Positions 7,786-16,184 of a DNA stretch of 34,441 bases are shown piece after piece. Position 1 is the stretch's first letter. Each line of letters starts with the position of its first letter. The notes below the pieces were generated by a model. It did no database searches and had not been told where the DNA came from. It saw only the letters and a list, made by a program, of their open reading frames with translations. The stretch is from Candidatus Omnitrophota bacterium (GTDB taxonomy: Bacteria > Omnitrophota > Gorgyraeia > B26-G9), in NCBI GenBank assembly GCA_018817585.1, contig JAHITE010000009.1, forward strand, positions 1 to 34,441, read 5' to 3'. The position numbers were made by a program, and so were the translations under genes.

Positions 7786-9111
7786 TTATATCGCCCGCGC
7801 CAAAACATTATCTAGCGCCATTTCCGCTATGCTTTGCCTATATATCACATTACTGGCGCTAGCGGTAACCTCATCAACTAAACCCAGGATATTAGTCTTT
7901 TGAAGCTGGGCAATAACATCCTTAACCAGCGCGGATTCTTTCATATAATCAAACTGGCGATCACTTATATCTTTTTTTTGTTCTGGCATTGCTTCTACTT
8001 TTTTTCCGTGTATGGTTAAATATATTAATCCTTGAGGTTCGCCTAATATTCCCATGGCTTCAATTACGCCCAAGCGAACATCTAAATATATATCCTCTAA
8101 ACCCCTTGCTAAAAGCCTAAGTGTTTTATTATTTTTATTTATTGTTGTTTTAGCAATTATAAGCGCTGCTTGTTTTCTTGCTCTTGGACTATTATTTGTA
8201 TTTAGAAAACAACTTTTCGCTGCAGCCAGCAAATCTTGATCTTTGGCTTCTAATTTATTCATCGCGGCAATAATCGATAAAAATACCGGTTCTGTCAATG
8301 ACCGCGTAGACGCGGCCTTAACAAGATAAGCAACAGCGCTTTTTTCTTTAATTTCCGCCAGCCTTCTTGTCCCCAGCTTTTGTATCTGCTTAGACCCTTT
8401 GGATATCAAAACCCAACTGTCTGAATCAATCCAGTGGATAATCTGATCCAAATCATCCCCTGTTCCTAAGTCAATTTTTTCAAGCAAGTCAAACGCCCGG
8501 GTTCTTTCTTCAGTGCTACCGCCAAAAACTATTTCAAAAAGAGTTTTTTTTAAGCCAAGTTTTTTACTCAAACGCGGATTAAGATTGTGCATCTCAAGCA
8601 GAGCTTTTTCCGCTCTTTTTCTAAATTCTCCGTTTTTCAATATTTCATGCCCAATCCCCATTACCCTTAAAAGTCCAAAAACTCTTTCATCGTTTAAAGC
8701 TATAAGATCTTTACACGCCTTCCTGCGTATCCAGGAATTATTAACCCTAAGAATAAGAAAAAGATAAAAATCACCCTTAAACTTATTTATCCTGTATTTT
8801 GTTTGCTGCCAAAAATTGCCCGGTTTTTCAAAATCAGTATTCTCTAAAATATTTCGCGATAACTCAATTCCCTTATTTGAGTTAGAGGATTTGGCTATTT
8901 CAGCAAGAAACTGGTTCGCTAATCCAGTACTGCTAATAGTAAGCGCTGGTGACAGAGCCGCTTTACTAGCTTTGTGTTGCCCAAATACAGCATAACCGGC
9001 AAAACACATTACAGTATCTAAAAACATCACCTGAACAATTATCAAAGTGATAAACTTAAACAATGTTTTAGGTTTTAGTTTAAATATTAAGATATCTCTG
9101 TCTGACATCAT
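7786..9111 (-). CDS. Exported or membrane-anchored HEAT-like repeat protein
   Basis: A 442-residue product of unknown function. The chosen start is ATG 9111 (a second ATG is at 9108), with AAAGG a few bases upstream; a longer frame from 9180 lacks a ribosome site and would run through a likely promoter region. A hydrophobic segment at about residues 14-36 ending in CFAGYAVFG suits a signal anchor or signal peptide. The rest is almost entirely paired helices, e.g. SWIRRKACKDLIALNDERVF and ARKQAALIIAKTTINKN, resembling HEAT or PBS-lyase-type repeats used as protein-binding scaffolds. It is preceded by the terminator at 9212-9239, so it is likely its own transcription unit. No catalytic motif was seen. 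Confidence 0.6.
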   Translation of the reverse strand: MMSDRDILIFKLKPKTLFKFITLIIVQVMFLDTVMCFAGYAVFGQHKASKAALSPALTISSTGLANQFLAEIAKSSNSNKGIELSRNILENTDFEKPGNFWQQTKYRINKFKGDFYLFLILRVNNSWIRRKACKDLIALNDERVFGLLRVMGIGHEILKNGEFRKRAEKALLEMHNLNPRLSKKLGLKKTLFEIVFGGSTEERTRAFDLLEKIDLGTGDDLDQIIHWIDSDSWVLISKGSKQIQKLGTRRLAEIKEKSAVAYLVKAASTRSLTEPVFLSIIAAMNKLEAKDQDLLAAAKSCFLNTNNSPRARKQAALIIAKTTINKNNKTLRLLARGLEDIYLDVRLGVIEAMGILGEPQGLIYLTIHGKKVEAMPEQKKDISDRQFDYMKESALVKDVIAQLQKTNILGLVDEVTASASNVIYRQSIAEMALDNVLARAI

Positions 9112-9211
9112 ATAGCCTTTACTGTTTACGAAAGTTAATACCTGGATATCATATATATTAAAAGTTTTTAAGTGTACCATATTTTAGGAGCTTATGCAAA
9201 TAAAACGAAAC

Positions 9212-9239
9212 AAAAAAAAATCAGCCGCATAGCAGCTAA
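9212..9239 (-). terminator. Intrinsic terminator after the LolA/TlpA gene and IMPase remnant
   Basis: On the minus strand TTAGCTGC (9239-9232), loop TAT, GCGGCTGA (9228-9221) forms an 8-bp stem with two G-U pairs, followed directly by nine T residues (9220-9212). It ends the transcription unit coming from the 9423-10667 gene and isolates the HEAT-like gene. Confidence 0.8.
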
Positions 9240-9266
9240 ATATGTGTAAATATCCCTGATCTAAAT

Positions 9267-9415
9267 TTATTTATCTTTTATCGCTAAAATCTCCATCATC
9301 TTTTTATGAATCAAACCATTACTCGCCACAATATTTTTTTCAGTTTCCCCAAACGCGATTTTATCAGTTTCCCGGCCAAAAGCGCGGCATCAATCGCGGC
9401 AGTTAGTTCTTTCAT
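9267..9415 (-). pseudogene. Internally deleted inositol monophosphatase (SuhB-like) remnant
   Basis: From ATG 9415 the minus strand encodes MKELTAAIDAALLAGKLIKS, the expected N-terminus of an inositol-monophosphatase-family protein. In another frame, ending at the stop 9269-9267, it encodes NIVASNGLIHKKMMEIL, which matches that family's C-terminal signature (xIVASNGxIHxxMLxxL). About 200 central residues are missing, including all metal-binding motifs, and the two ends are out of frame. The repeat GGGAAACTGA occurs twice around the joint, suggesting deletion by recombination or slippage between short repeats. The ATG lies eight bases after the upstream gene's stop, so the ancestor probably belonged to that operon. 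Confidence 0.65.
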
Positions 9416-9422
9416 AAAATAA

Positions 9423-10667
9423 TTATTCCTCTGGATTTAATCTGTTTAATTGTTTTTTAAGAATTTCTTCAATATCAGGATGATAGCCCATATATACTGC
9501 CGCGATCAACCCCTGTTGATCCACTATAAATGTTTTCGGAATTGAATCTACACCCAGCTGGCTGGCTAAGCGCGCTTGCGGATCAATCAGCACTGGGAAT
9601 GAATAACTATTTTCCTCGACAATTTCCAGCGCTTTATCTTTATCAGTAGTGATTGTAATCAGCCGCGCATAGTTGTCAGTATATATATCTTGGTACAAAT
9701 TTTCCAAAAGCGGCATTTCTTTTAGGCAGGGAGGGCACCAATGCTCCCAAAAATTCACAATTAAAATTTTTCCCCGCATATCATGATAAGCGTATTTATC
9801 ATTAAAAATATCAGTCAAGACAAAATCCGGAAAGACCTGTCCGACTAATTTATTTTCCACTCCTTCAAATTCCCTAAGGCCTGCTTCCTGATCAATAATC
9901 CTGGTCATATCAATTACCTCTATTCCCGGTGCCGGGGCATAGGTAAATACTTTATCTTTAATCCCGGAATTAAGTAAAATATCACTATATTCTATCAGGG
10001 TTTTAACTTCCTGATTTTTACTCTCAGTTTCTATTTTCACCACGAATTCTTTATTCCAATCCCAGTAATAAGCTGCTTTTTCAGGAATCATTAACTCTGC
10101 CTGCGGCTGACCTTGCGCCTTAAGCATCTGAATCATTTGCTCACGCTCCTCTGGCTTTATTTCCATATCCAGAACATAGATCCCCGCTTCTTCATCATTA
10201 AGCAGTCTGACCTCGATAACATTATACAATTGGATAAAATCATCAAACTGCTGTTTAGGGTTAAACTGACTCAAAATCTCCCGGGCTTGCACTGAATCAT
10301 TAGCCAACTCTGATTTAAATACACTGATTTTCTGAGTGTCAAGATTTAGCTGCTCCTGCCATAATATATTATCGCTATAAGCCAGCAGATTTTTCACTCG
10401 ATATTTACCACTATTAGATATTATTTCAAAATCAATCTTTATTTTATCCGGAGACTTAAACTGGAGAATTCCCTGAGCGTCAACTTGCGCGTCCTGACTG
10501 CGATTTTGCTCAATAACTCGGACTTTAACATCTGACAATTTTTCATAGCTTTGCTTGATCTGAGATACAATTGACTGCGGATCAATATCTTGAGAAGAAT
10601 AGCTCGACTGACAAAAAATAACAGCTGTAATAATCAGCGCGAAAAACAACTTGCCGAATTTATCCAT
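9423..10667 (-). CDS. LolA-like domain fused to a TlpA/ResA-type thioredoxin
   Basis: The 414-residue envelope protein has a signal peptide (MDKFGKLFFALIITAVIF). An outer-membrane lipoprotein carrier-like beta domain spans about 30-255 (SIVSQIKQSYEKLSDVKV, GILQFKSPDKIKIDF, LLAYSDNILW, pattern of LolA/DUF-type sorting proteins). The C-terminal thioredoxin-fold domain (about 275-410) has CPPC at 311-314 in FWEHWCPPCLKEMP and the cis-Pro motif SIPKTFIVD. TlpA/ResA-like domains reduce or repair disulfides and haem-binding cysteines outside the cytoplasm. The CPPC active site is intact; what the LolA-like half binds is unknown. ATG 10667 has AGGAAGG. It is downstream of the MBL and GroES-like genes and before the IMPase remnant and terminator. 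Confidence 0.82.
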   Translation of the reverse strand: MDKFGKLFFALIITAVIFCQSSYSSQDIDPQSIVSQIKQSYEKLSDVKVRVIEQNRSQDAQVDAQGILQFKSPDKIKIDFEIISNSGKYRVKNLLAYSDNILWQEQLNLDTQKISVFKSELANDSVQAREILSQFNPKQQFDDFIQLYNVIEVRLLNDEEAGIYVLDMEIKPEEREQMIQMLKAQGQPQAELMIPEKAAYYWDWNKEFVVKIETESKNQEVKTLIEYSDILLNSGIKDKVFTYAPAPGIEVIDMTRIIDQEAGLREFEGVENKLVGQVFPDFVLTDIFNDKYAYHDMRGKILIVNFWEHWCPPCLKEMPLLENLYQDIYTDNYARLITITTDKDKALEIVEENSYSFPVLIDPQARLASQLGVDSIPKTFIVDQQGLIAAVYMGYHPDIEEILKKQLNRLNPEE

Positions 10668-10707
10668 TTACAACCTTCCTGATTAAATACTACTTAAACG
10701 GCTTATC

Positions 10708-11451
10708 TCATATTTCGATTTTTAGCTCGTCAAAAGCGACAATGCTTTCTTTAAAAACTTTTCTTGCTTGAAGCTGAGCAATTTTCCGAGACTTCAAAGT
10801 TTGATAATTATCAGCGTCAAAATGGGTCATAACCAATTTTTTAACTTTGGCTTGTTTTGCTAAGCTAGCAGCCTTAGCTGGATCAAGATGCGGCCAGCCC
10901 TGGTCATCCTGGCCATAACGCAAAGCGCATTCCGTGATTAATAAGTCCGCTTTATCCGCTAAATAAAAAGCATTTTCACATAATCCGGTATCCGTACAAT
11001 AACTAATTACTTTTTTGCCAAAACAAAAACGATATCCCAGACAAACACTAGCATGAATTAATTCCCGCGCTTTTATATTCATATTCTTAATATTAAAATT
11101 AGGCTTGGAATTAACAATATTTAATTTAAACGGCAGTCTTTTTACCGCCATGGTAAACGGCTGATTAAGATACTCTAATAATCCTGGCTTTAGCTGTTTA
11201 GCGATAAACAGCGTTATTCCCTGAGAAAATTTAAATTTTGCCAAAGCATGCAATCCGCTGATATGATCCAAATGCAAATGACTTAAAAACACATATGTCG
11301 GTAAAGAATCATCAAGATATTTATCAGCCTTGACCAGCCCCATCCCGGCATCAAGAATAATATTACAGGCTTTGGTTTGAATTAATGTGCAGACAGTATT
11401 ACCGGTTTTTGAGTCAAACCAGCCATTAGTTCCCAAAAAAATTACTTTCAT
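10708..11451 (-). CDS. Metallo-beta-lactamase-fold hydrolase (RNase Z/phosphodiesterase-like)
   Basis: The 247-residue protein carries the metal site SHLHLDHISG (HXHXDH) near residues 57-66, ILDAGMG before it, and later metal-ligand candidates in LIHAS, SYCTDTG and VMTHFDA. The order (GT.G at the N-terminus, T-D-T-G in the middle, T-H-F near the end) resembles RNase Z, cyclic phosphodiesterase and related ribonuclease-like hydrolases rather than beta-lactamases. It has no signal peptide, so it acts in the cytoplasm. Substrate unknown; tRNA 3' processing is only one option, since the flexible exosite arm of canonical RNase Z is not recognised. The ribosome site AAGGA precedes ATG 11451. It sits 18 bases after the GroES-like gene. 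Confidence 0.85.
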   Translation of the reverse strand: MKVIFLGTNGWFDSKTGNTVCTLIQTKACNIILDAGMGLVKADKYLDDSLPTYVFLSHLHLDHISGLHALAKFKFSQGITLFIAKQLKPGLLEYLNQPFTMAVKRLPFKLNIVNSKPNFNIKNMNIKARELIHASVCLGYRFCFGKKVISYCTDTGLCENAFYLADKADLLITECALRYGQDDQGWPHLDPAKAASLAKQAKVKKLVMTHFDADNYQTLKSRKIAQLQARKVFKESIVAFDELKIEI

Positions 11452-11469
11452 TTTTCCTTTCCCTGATAT

Positions 11470-11841
11470 TTAAAGCATATCATCCAATTGATCCCCGCGA
11501 ATCAAAGCCAGGATCGCGGCCTGGGGAACAATAATGTATTTCGCGTTTTCATATTCAATTTCCACTGCCGAACTGCGCAAGAAAATCGCCCGATCATTTA
11601 CCTTTGCCTGTAATGGTAAATACTGAGTTTTATCTTCAGTTTTTTTTCTCCACGGCTCATCACTTATATCCTGCGGTTCAGGCACCGGAATCCCCGGACC
11701 TACTTTAATTATTAAACCGCTCTGCACCTTTTCTTTTTCATATGCTCCCTGGGGAAGATATAATCCGGAATTGGTCATATCTCTCGAGCTATCCGGCTTT
11801 ATCAAAACCCGGTCACCAATAATAATCAGTTCTCTTGCCAT
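11470..11841 (-). CDS. Orphan GroES-like co-chaperonin paralogue
   Basis: The 123-residue product aligns with the GroES fold: IIGDRVLIKPD at the start, GLIIKVGPG in the middle, DRAIFLRSSAVEIEYENAKYIIVPQAAILALI at the end. It is longer than true GroES (about 95 residues) because of an insert, about residues 52-75 (PVPEPQDISDEPW and following), where GroES has its compact roof region. The mobile-loop region reads SRDMTNSGLYLPQGAYEKEK rather than the usual E..T..GI.LP, so GroEL binding is doubtful. No groEL is adjacent. Similar longer GroES-family proteins occur in other bacteria without known function. The ribosome site AGGA precedes ATG 11841. It sits between the MscS gene and the MBL-fold gene. 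Confidence 0.8.
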   Translation of the reverse strand: MARELIIIGDRVLIKPDSSRDMTNSGLYLPQGAYEKEKVQSGLIIKVGPGIPVPEPQDISDEPWRKKTEDKTQYLPLQAKVNDRAIFLRSSAVEIEYENAKYIIVPQAAILALIRGDQLDDML

Positions 11842-12091
11842 GATTGTCCTATACTAGTTTCGCGTTTGCGAGTTAACGCGTACACGAGTTAAAAAAAATT
11901 ATTCCCTAACCTCGATGATTTGTCTCGGCAAAAACACGTCTTTTCGCTAAGCCTGAGCCTGCGTCGTGCAGTCTCAGCCGCGCGTTCTCACTATTTTAAC
12001 ATCCATGTCAAAATCACGTTCGAAAGCGCCGCTCAAAGAGAATTTTTGCCTTGCGAATTATCAGCTATCAGCCATTAGCCAAGCATGCTTT
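11842..12091. other. Intergenic leader region with a hairpin and short repeats
   Basis: A 250-bp gap between mscS and the GroES-like gene. It contains a hairpin at 11953-11977 (CTGAG-C-CTGC, loop GTCGT, GCAG-T-CTCAG, one mismatch), three imperfect 7-mers in tandem at 12060-12080 (ATCAGCT, ATCAGCC, ATTAGCC) and repeated CGAGTT words near 11868-11890. No convincing open frame or promoter was found. It is presumably the 5' leader of the GroES-like gene. Confidence 0.35.
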
Positions 12092-13144
12092 TTATGCTTT
12101 ATTAACAAACAATGTTTGCGTGGGATAAGCAAATTCAATATTTTCTTTTTTAAATTCCTCCATTATCGCCAGATTAATCTTCTGCTGGATATCCATATAT
12201 TTATTGTAATCCGGGGTTAAAGCATAGTATACAACTTCAATATTCAAGCTAAAATCTCCATAAGCGCAAAAATGCGCCCGGTCAAATCTCGCTTCTTTTA
12301 TATTTTCAATTATTTTTTTAATAATCCTAGGAATTTTTTCCATCTGTTCCTGAGGAGTTTGGTAAGTTACTCCCAGTTTAAATACAACCCGTCGTTCATA
12401 CATTCTTTTATAATTACGCACCCGGGAATTAGTTAAATCAGTATTCGAAAATATCAGCTGCTCTCCGCCTAAGCTGCGAATCCGGGTTGTCTTCATCCCT
12501 ATCTGCTCAATTGTTCCCATATAGTCTCCGATAATAATAAAATCACCGACTTCAAACGGCCGATCAAATAAAATCGCGAAAAAACTAAAAACATCACCTA
12601 AAATTGCCTGCGCCGCCAAACCAACGGCAATCCCGCCAATCCCCAAGCCGGCGATTATCGTAGAGACCTTAAACCCCATATTATCCAGTAAAAACACAAT
12701 GCCGCCGCCCCAGACAATAATTTTAATAACACTAGCTACACTTTTTAAGCTTTTTTCTCTGACATCATTTTTCACTCCTTTGATGTTAAAAGACAAAAGA
12801 AAAAAGTTTATCAGCGACACTAAAAAACGGATTGCCATTATGGTAAGAACCGCTACGGCGAGAACACGCAGAGATTTAACAACCACAGCCGGTAAAACCA
12901 GATGCTGCAGACTTAAATAAAACGCTCCCAGATATAAAAGCGGCATCAGCGTTCTCTGGACAATCCGAATAAAAAAATCATCTACTTTGGTTATTGTTTT
13001 TTGAGCAATGTTTTTTAGCTTTTTGACAACAATACTTCTTAGAATTATTAAAATAAAAATACTTGCGGCAAATATCCCGATAGAAACCAGATACTGTTTT
13101 AACGTGTTGCTGAAAATCACCAAATTTAAAAATTCTGAAAACAT
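12092..13144 (-). CDS. MscS-family mechanosensitive ion channel
   Basis: The 350-residue protein has three or four hydrophobic segments (about 17-36, 65-90, 92-118, 140-185). The last is the pore helix TM3 with the Gly/Ala pattern GLGIGGIAVGLAAQAILGDV, followed directly by FFAILFDRPFEVGD and IGDYMGTIEQIGMKTTRIR, the MscS beta domain hallmark. A C-terminal alpha/beta region completes the cytoplasmic vestibule. MscS channels open under membrane tension and release solutes during osmotic downshift. The start ATG 13144 has GGAGG four bases upstream. It may be co-transcribed with the SGNH gene upstream and the GroES-like gene downstream, though gaps of 127 and 250 bp allow separate promoters. Confidence 0.93.
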   Translation of the reverse strand: MFSEFLNLVIFSNTLKQYLVSIGIFAASIFILIILRSIVVKKLKNIAQKTITKVDDFFIRIVQRTLMPLLYLGAFYLSLQHLVLPAVVVKSLRVLAVAVLTIMAIRFLVSLINFFLLSFNIKGVKNDVREKSLKSVASVIKIIVWGGGIVFLLDNMGFKVSTIIAGLGIGGIAVGLAAQAILGDVFSFFAILFDRPFEVGDFIIIGDYMGTIEQIGMKTTRIRSLGGEQLIFSNTDLTNSRVRNYKRMYERRVVFKLGVTYQTPQEQMEKIPRIIKKIIENIKEARFDRAHFCAYGDFSLNIEVVYYALTPDYNKYMDIQQKINLAIMEEFKKENIEFAYPTQTLFVNKA

Positions 13145-13271
13145 CTTTCCTCCAAATTTAAATATTTAATTATTTATAGCTCTATCCATAACAATTAGAA
13201 TGATTTTATCAAACCACTCAGACAAAGACAAGACCTTATTCGGATTAACCGCCAATAGTCCCAGGCTGTTC

Positions 13272-14537
13272 TTATTTTTCATGTTTAGCAATAATTGTTT
13301 TAGCAATAGCCTGGGCGATTATCTGACTTCCCTCTTGACCAAAATGGCAAAAAGTATCTATATACAATGGCTGCGAATAATTTTCAAAAACCATGCTCAG
13401 ATCATATACGGCAATGCCCTGTTGTTTCAACCCCTCCGCCTGTTGTCTTAAAACCGGATATCCGTTTATCACAGTTTGCCGATGCCGCGCGTCCGGGTCA
13501 AAAGCCGCCTTTAACTCCTCAGCATCCATAATTTTGGAATCCGGCACATATTGACAAGGTTGAATAAAATGAAAATATTCAATTTTATTCGCGGCACAAA
13601 GGTCGTCCATTTGTTTAGATGACCTGGCCCAAAGCGCGGTTAATTGCTCATACAAGTCTTGTTGATTATCATAATTAAACTCCGGGCCATGACCTACAAC
13701 ACTGCGCGTATCTTGAATCTGTTTATTTTGCAAATCAAAAAGCTGTGTTCTTTTCACGGTTATTCGCAAGTTTAAACTCCTATCCAAACAATAGCTGAGC
13801 AAACGCGCTGTTGATGAAAAACGCAGGATTCCGCAATGAACCAGATTAGCTTGTCTAAGTTTTTTTTGTTCAAGTTTTAATATATCCGCGAGAATTACAA
13901 TCTGCGGATATAAAATCGCGCTATCAACTACTTTTAAATCCCATCTTCGCGGAAAAAATGGATTCACCTGATTCGGAAGATTGCGCAGCACAGGCAAAAC
14001 AAGCTCATTAAACCCATCCAGATTAATTACAAAATCAAATTCGCCGCCCAATGCTAATAAATAATTTAAAACCATTACTTGCTGCGGCTGTTTATACCCT
14101 CCGATTGCCAAATTAAGCACAATAATTTCTTTATGTTCAAATTCCGGATCTTTAAGTAAATCATTTTTTAAGGTTTCCGCGCCAAATTGACCCAAAATCT
14201 CAGCCGATGAACCGCCAAAAATACCAATGATAATTTTACCATCTGTTTTTTTTTGAATAGGATTTTTTGTGTCTAAAAAACCAAATCGAGTAATATCCAA
14301 ATTATCCGGATTATAGACAAAACCAAGATACGGATGAATGATAAACTGTCCAACATTGTTTGTCATCCAAGGAGGCAAAATAACATTTAGATCAGCTTTC
14401 GGATTCTGACAAGCCGCGGCTTGGGTTGAATTATCACACCCCGCCAAATACAATGCGGCTAAACAGAATATTTCAATCAGCCCGCAAACAAGCACCCCAG
14501 CTATAAGGCAAAAAATTACTTTTTTAGGTATTAGCAT
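13272..14537 (-). CDS. Membrane-anchored SGNH/GDSL-type hydrolase
   Basis: The 421-residue protein has an N-terminal hydrophobic anchor (about 7-30, with Cys residues). The extracytoplasmic domain shows SGNH blocks: block I GIFGGSSAEILGQ (nucleophile Ser), block II NLAIGGYKQPQQ (oxyanion Gly), block III INLDGFNE (GxN-like, oxyanion Asn) and block V YIDTFCHFGQEG (Asp-X-X-X-His pair). This family includes esterases and acyltransferases or deacetylases acting on polysaccharides. No lipoprotein processing site is certain (GCDNS near residue 33 is possible). Its ATG immediately follows the stop codon of the tandem ThyX-like gene with no spacer, so the two are very likely co-transcribed. The substrate cannot be stated. 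Confidence 0.8.
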   Translation of the reverse strand: MLIPKKVIFCLIAGVLVCGLIEIFCLAALYLAGCDNSTQAAACQNPKADLNVILPPWMTNNVGQFIIHPYLGFVYNPDNLDITRFGFLDTKNPIQKKTDGKIIIGIFGGSSAEILGQFGAETLKNDLLKDPEFEHKEIIVLNLAIGGYKQPQQVMVLNYLLALGGEFDFVINLDGFNELVLPVLRNLPNQVNPFFPRRWDLKVVDSAILYPQIVILADILKLEQKKLRQANLVHCGILRFSSTARLLSYCLDRSLNLRITVKRTQLFDLQNKQIQDTRSVVGHGPEFNYDNQQDLYEQLTALWARSSKQMDDLCAANKIEYFHFIQPCQYVPDSKIMDAEELKAAFDPDARHRQTVINGYPVLRQQAEGLKQQGIAVYDLSMVFENYSQPLYIDTFCHFGQEGSQIIAQAIAKTIIAKHEK

Positions 14538-16064
14538 TTATTTAATCTTTTCCTGAATTATTTCCCTTGCTCCAGGAAGACTTAATTCAACTATTTTTGG
14601 ATTTATGCCAAATATATTTTTATATATTTCATTGTACTTATCTTTACCGCCAATGCAGGCAAACACAAAAGGCATTACTTTTTTAGCTTGAGCAGCCATA
14701 GAGCGGGAAACATTCTGAATATCCCATTGAGCATGCGCGTCTTCACGTAATCGGGAAATATGATACATTTCGCGGGCATTCACCCGAATCATAATCCGTT
14801 TTCTATGGGCATTAGTCAGAATATACGGAGCGGCCAAAGGTATTTCCTGCTTAATAGCGGAATACACTTGATTGGTTTTATCCACAATATCCTGAAAGAA
14901 ATCATCCATATTTATATCTTTAATAGACTGGGGGATAGTAATCCCCAGACTTGGGTCATAGCTTTGCGCGGTAATTGTCGACATGCGATGGCGCTTGAGC
15001 TGCCCAAAACAAGCAGATGATAAAACAATATCAAAAGTGAGATTTACATACTCAAATTCACGAAGCATGGAATCATAAAACTGCATATTCTGCCAAGCGG
15101 CTTTAAATATTTTTTTAACATCCAATTCCGGTAAATCATCAACTATCTGCCGGCATTGCGAATATGAATAATTTGATGCCGAATGAAGCAAAGCCGCGGA
15201 CACAATCGCGTCGCCGCATTTTGTAAAATCAACTAATTTAACAAGATCAATATCGTAAAAAGTTTTTTTCGTTGCTGCTGACAAAAGGGCATCAGCAATA
15301 ACCTTAAGATCAGGATATGTTTTCTGGTCACGATCATTTGCTTGGTGAAAGATTACAATAGAAGGCGCAACCTCAGAAACCTGATCATATAGCATTTTTC
15401 CCAAGGATTTAATTTCATCCAAAGGATGCGACGCGAACCTTCTTAATAAAAGCTCTAAATTTCTGGCATTAATCGTTAAGCCTACCTGTGACTCAGCAGC
15501 CAAACTAGTAATATAACGCGCATCCTCTTTTGCCCACCCCTCAAGCAAATTATGATTTTTAGGATCCAAAGCTAATTCAGCATTTTGCTGAAACACATGT
15601 TTCTTAAGTTTATCATATAACTCAAAATACGCTTTATTCTGCGCTGAAATCATATCCCGGAACATTCCTTCAAATTTAGTTCCCTGGATTTCCACAGGAA
15701 CAACAATATCATCTTGCAAAGTTATATAACGCTGCGACTTCTCAGTATAAGAACATAATCTGAATTTTTCTAATTCTTCCATGGCAAAACGAGAAACTCC
15801 CAGTATATCAAAATTAAATACCGCGTGCTCTGCCACAGAATGATGCCCCATTTTAAATATAATTGTAGAGTTTGATTTTCTTGATTTTTCCACTTCCTGC
15901 CGGGCTGATTGACGAATTTCATTAATCGCCCGCGGATCTCTACTAATCCGAGCGTATGCCGCTGATAATACTTCAGGGGTAATATCATCACGCTTACCCA
16001 GTTTTGCTTCCATCTCTTGCAAAACAGAAGCATCAACATTAAACCCAGCTAAATAAACTTTCAT
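14538..16064 (-). CDS. Tandem-duplicated ThyX-like protein with split signature motifs
   Basis: A 508-residue protein made of two ThyX-fold halves, about 45-235 and 270-470. The N half has GHHSVAEH (73-80), equal to the FAD-side GH..EH of ThyX, and KFRLCSYTEKSQRY (100-113), which keeps the S....S.R(Y) part of the ThyX signature but not RHR. The C half lacks GH..EH (REFEYVNL instead) but has RHR at 358-360 with the Ser/Arg part degraded to TITAQSYD. It also keeps REMYHISRLREDAHAQWDI (431-449), like the Arg-rich dUMP site of true ThyX, which the N half has lost. Together the halves could assemble one composite site. Canonical ThyX is present at 613-1332, so the role is unknown. Family relatives are usually just annotated as thymidylate synthase. 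It abuts the SGNH gene. Confidence 0.85.
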   Translation of the reverse strand: MKVYLAGFNVDASVLQEMEAKLGKRDDITPEVLSAAYARISRDPRAINEIRQSARQEVEKSRKSNSTIIFKMGHHSVAEHAVFNFDILGVSRFAMEELEKFRLCSYTEKSQRYITLQDDIVVPVEIQGTKFEGMFRDMISAQNKAYFELYDKLKKHVFQQNAELALDPKNHNLLEGWAKEDARYITSLAAESQVGLTINARNLELLLRRFASHPLDEIKSLGKMLYDQVSEVAPSIVIFHQANDRDQKTYPDLKVIADALLSAATKKTFYDIDLVKLVDFTKCGDAIVSAALLHSASNYSYSQCRQIVDDLPELDVKKIFKAAWQNMQFYDSMLREFEYVNLTFDIVLSSACFGQLKRHRMSTITAQSYDPSLGITIPQSIKDINMDDFFQDIVDKTNQVYSAIKQEIPLAAPYILTNAHRKRIMIRVNAREMYHISRLREDAHAQWDIQNVSRSMAAQAKKVMPFVFACIGGKDKYNEIYKNIFGINPKIVELSLPGAREIIQEKIK

Positions 16065-16184
16065 AACTATACCCCATCCTCATTTTAATTAATCAGAAAA
16101 TGTTTGGACATTCGCGAAAAAACCAACAATCCCCACGTTTAAAAGCAGTAAACCATATATACAATCATACCAAATCAGACTATT

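Noticed and set aside
9112-9180. ATG 9180 as start of the HEAT-like protein
   Set aside because: It has no ribosome site and the extra residues precede a much better start (ATG 9111 with AAAGG) at the signal-anchor segment.
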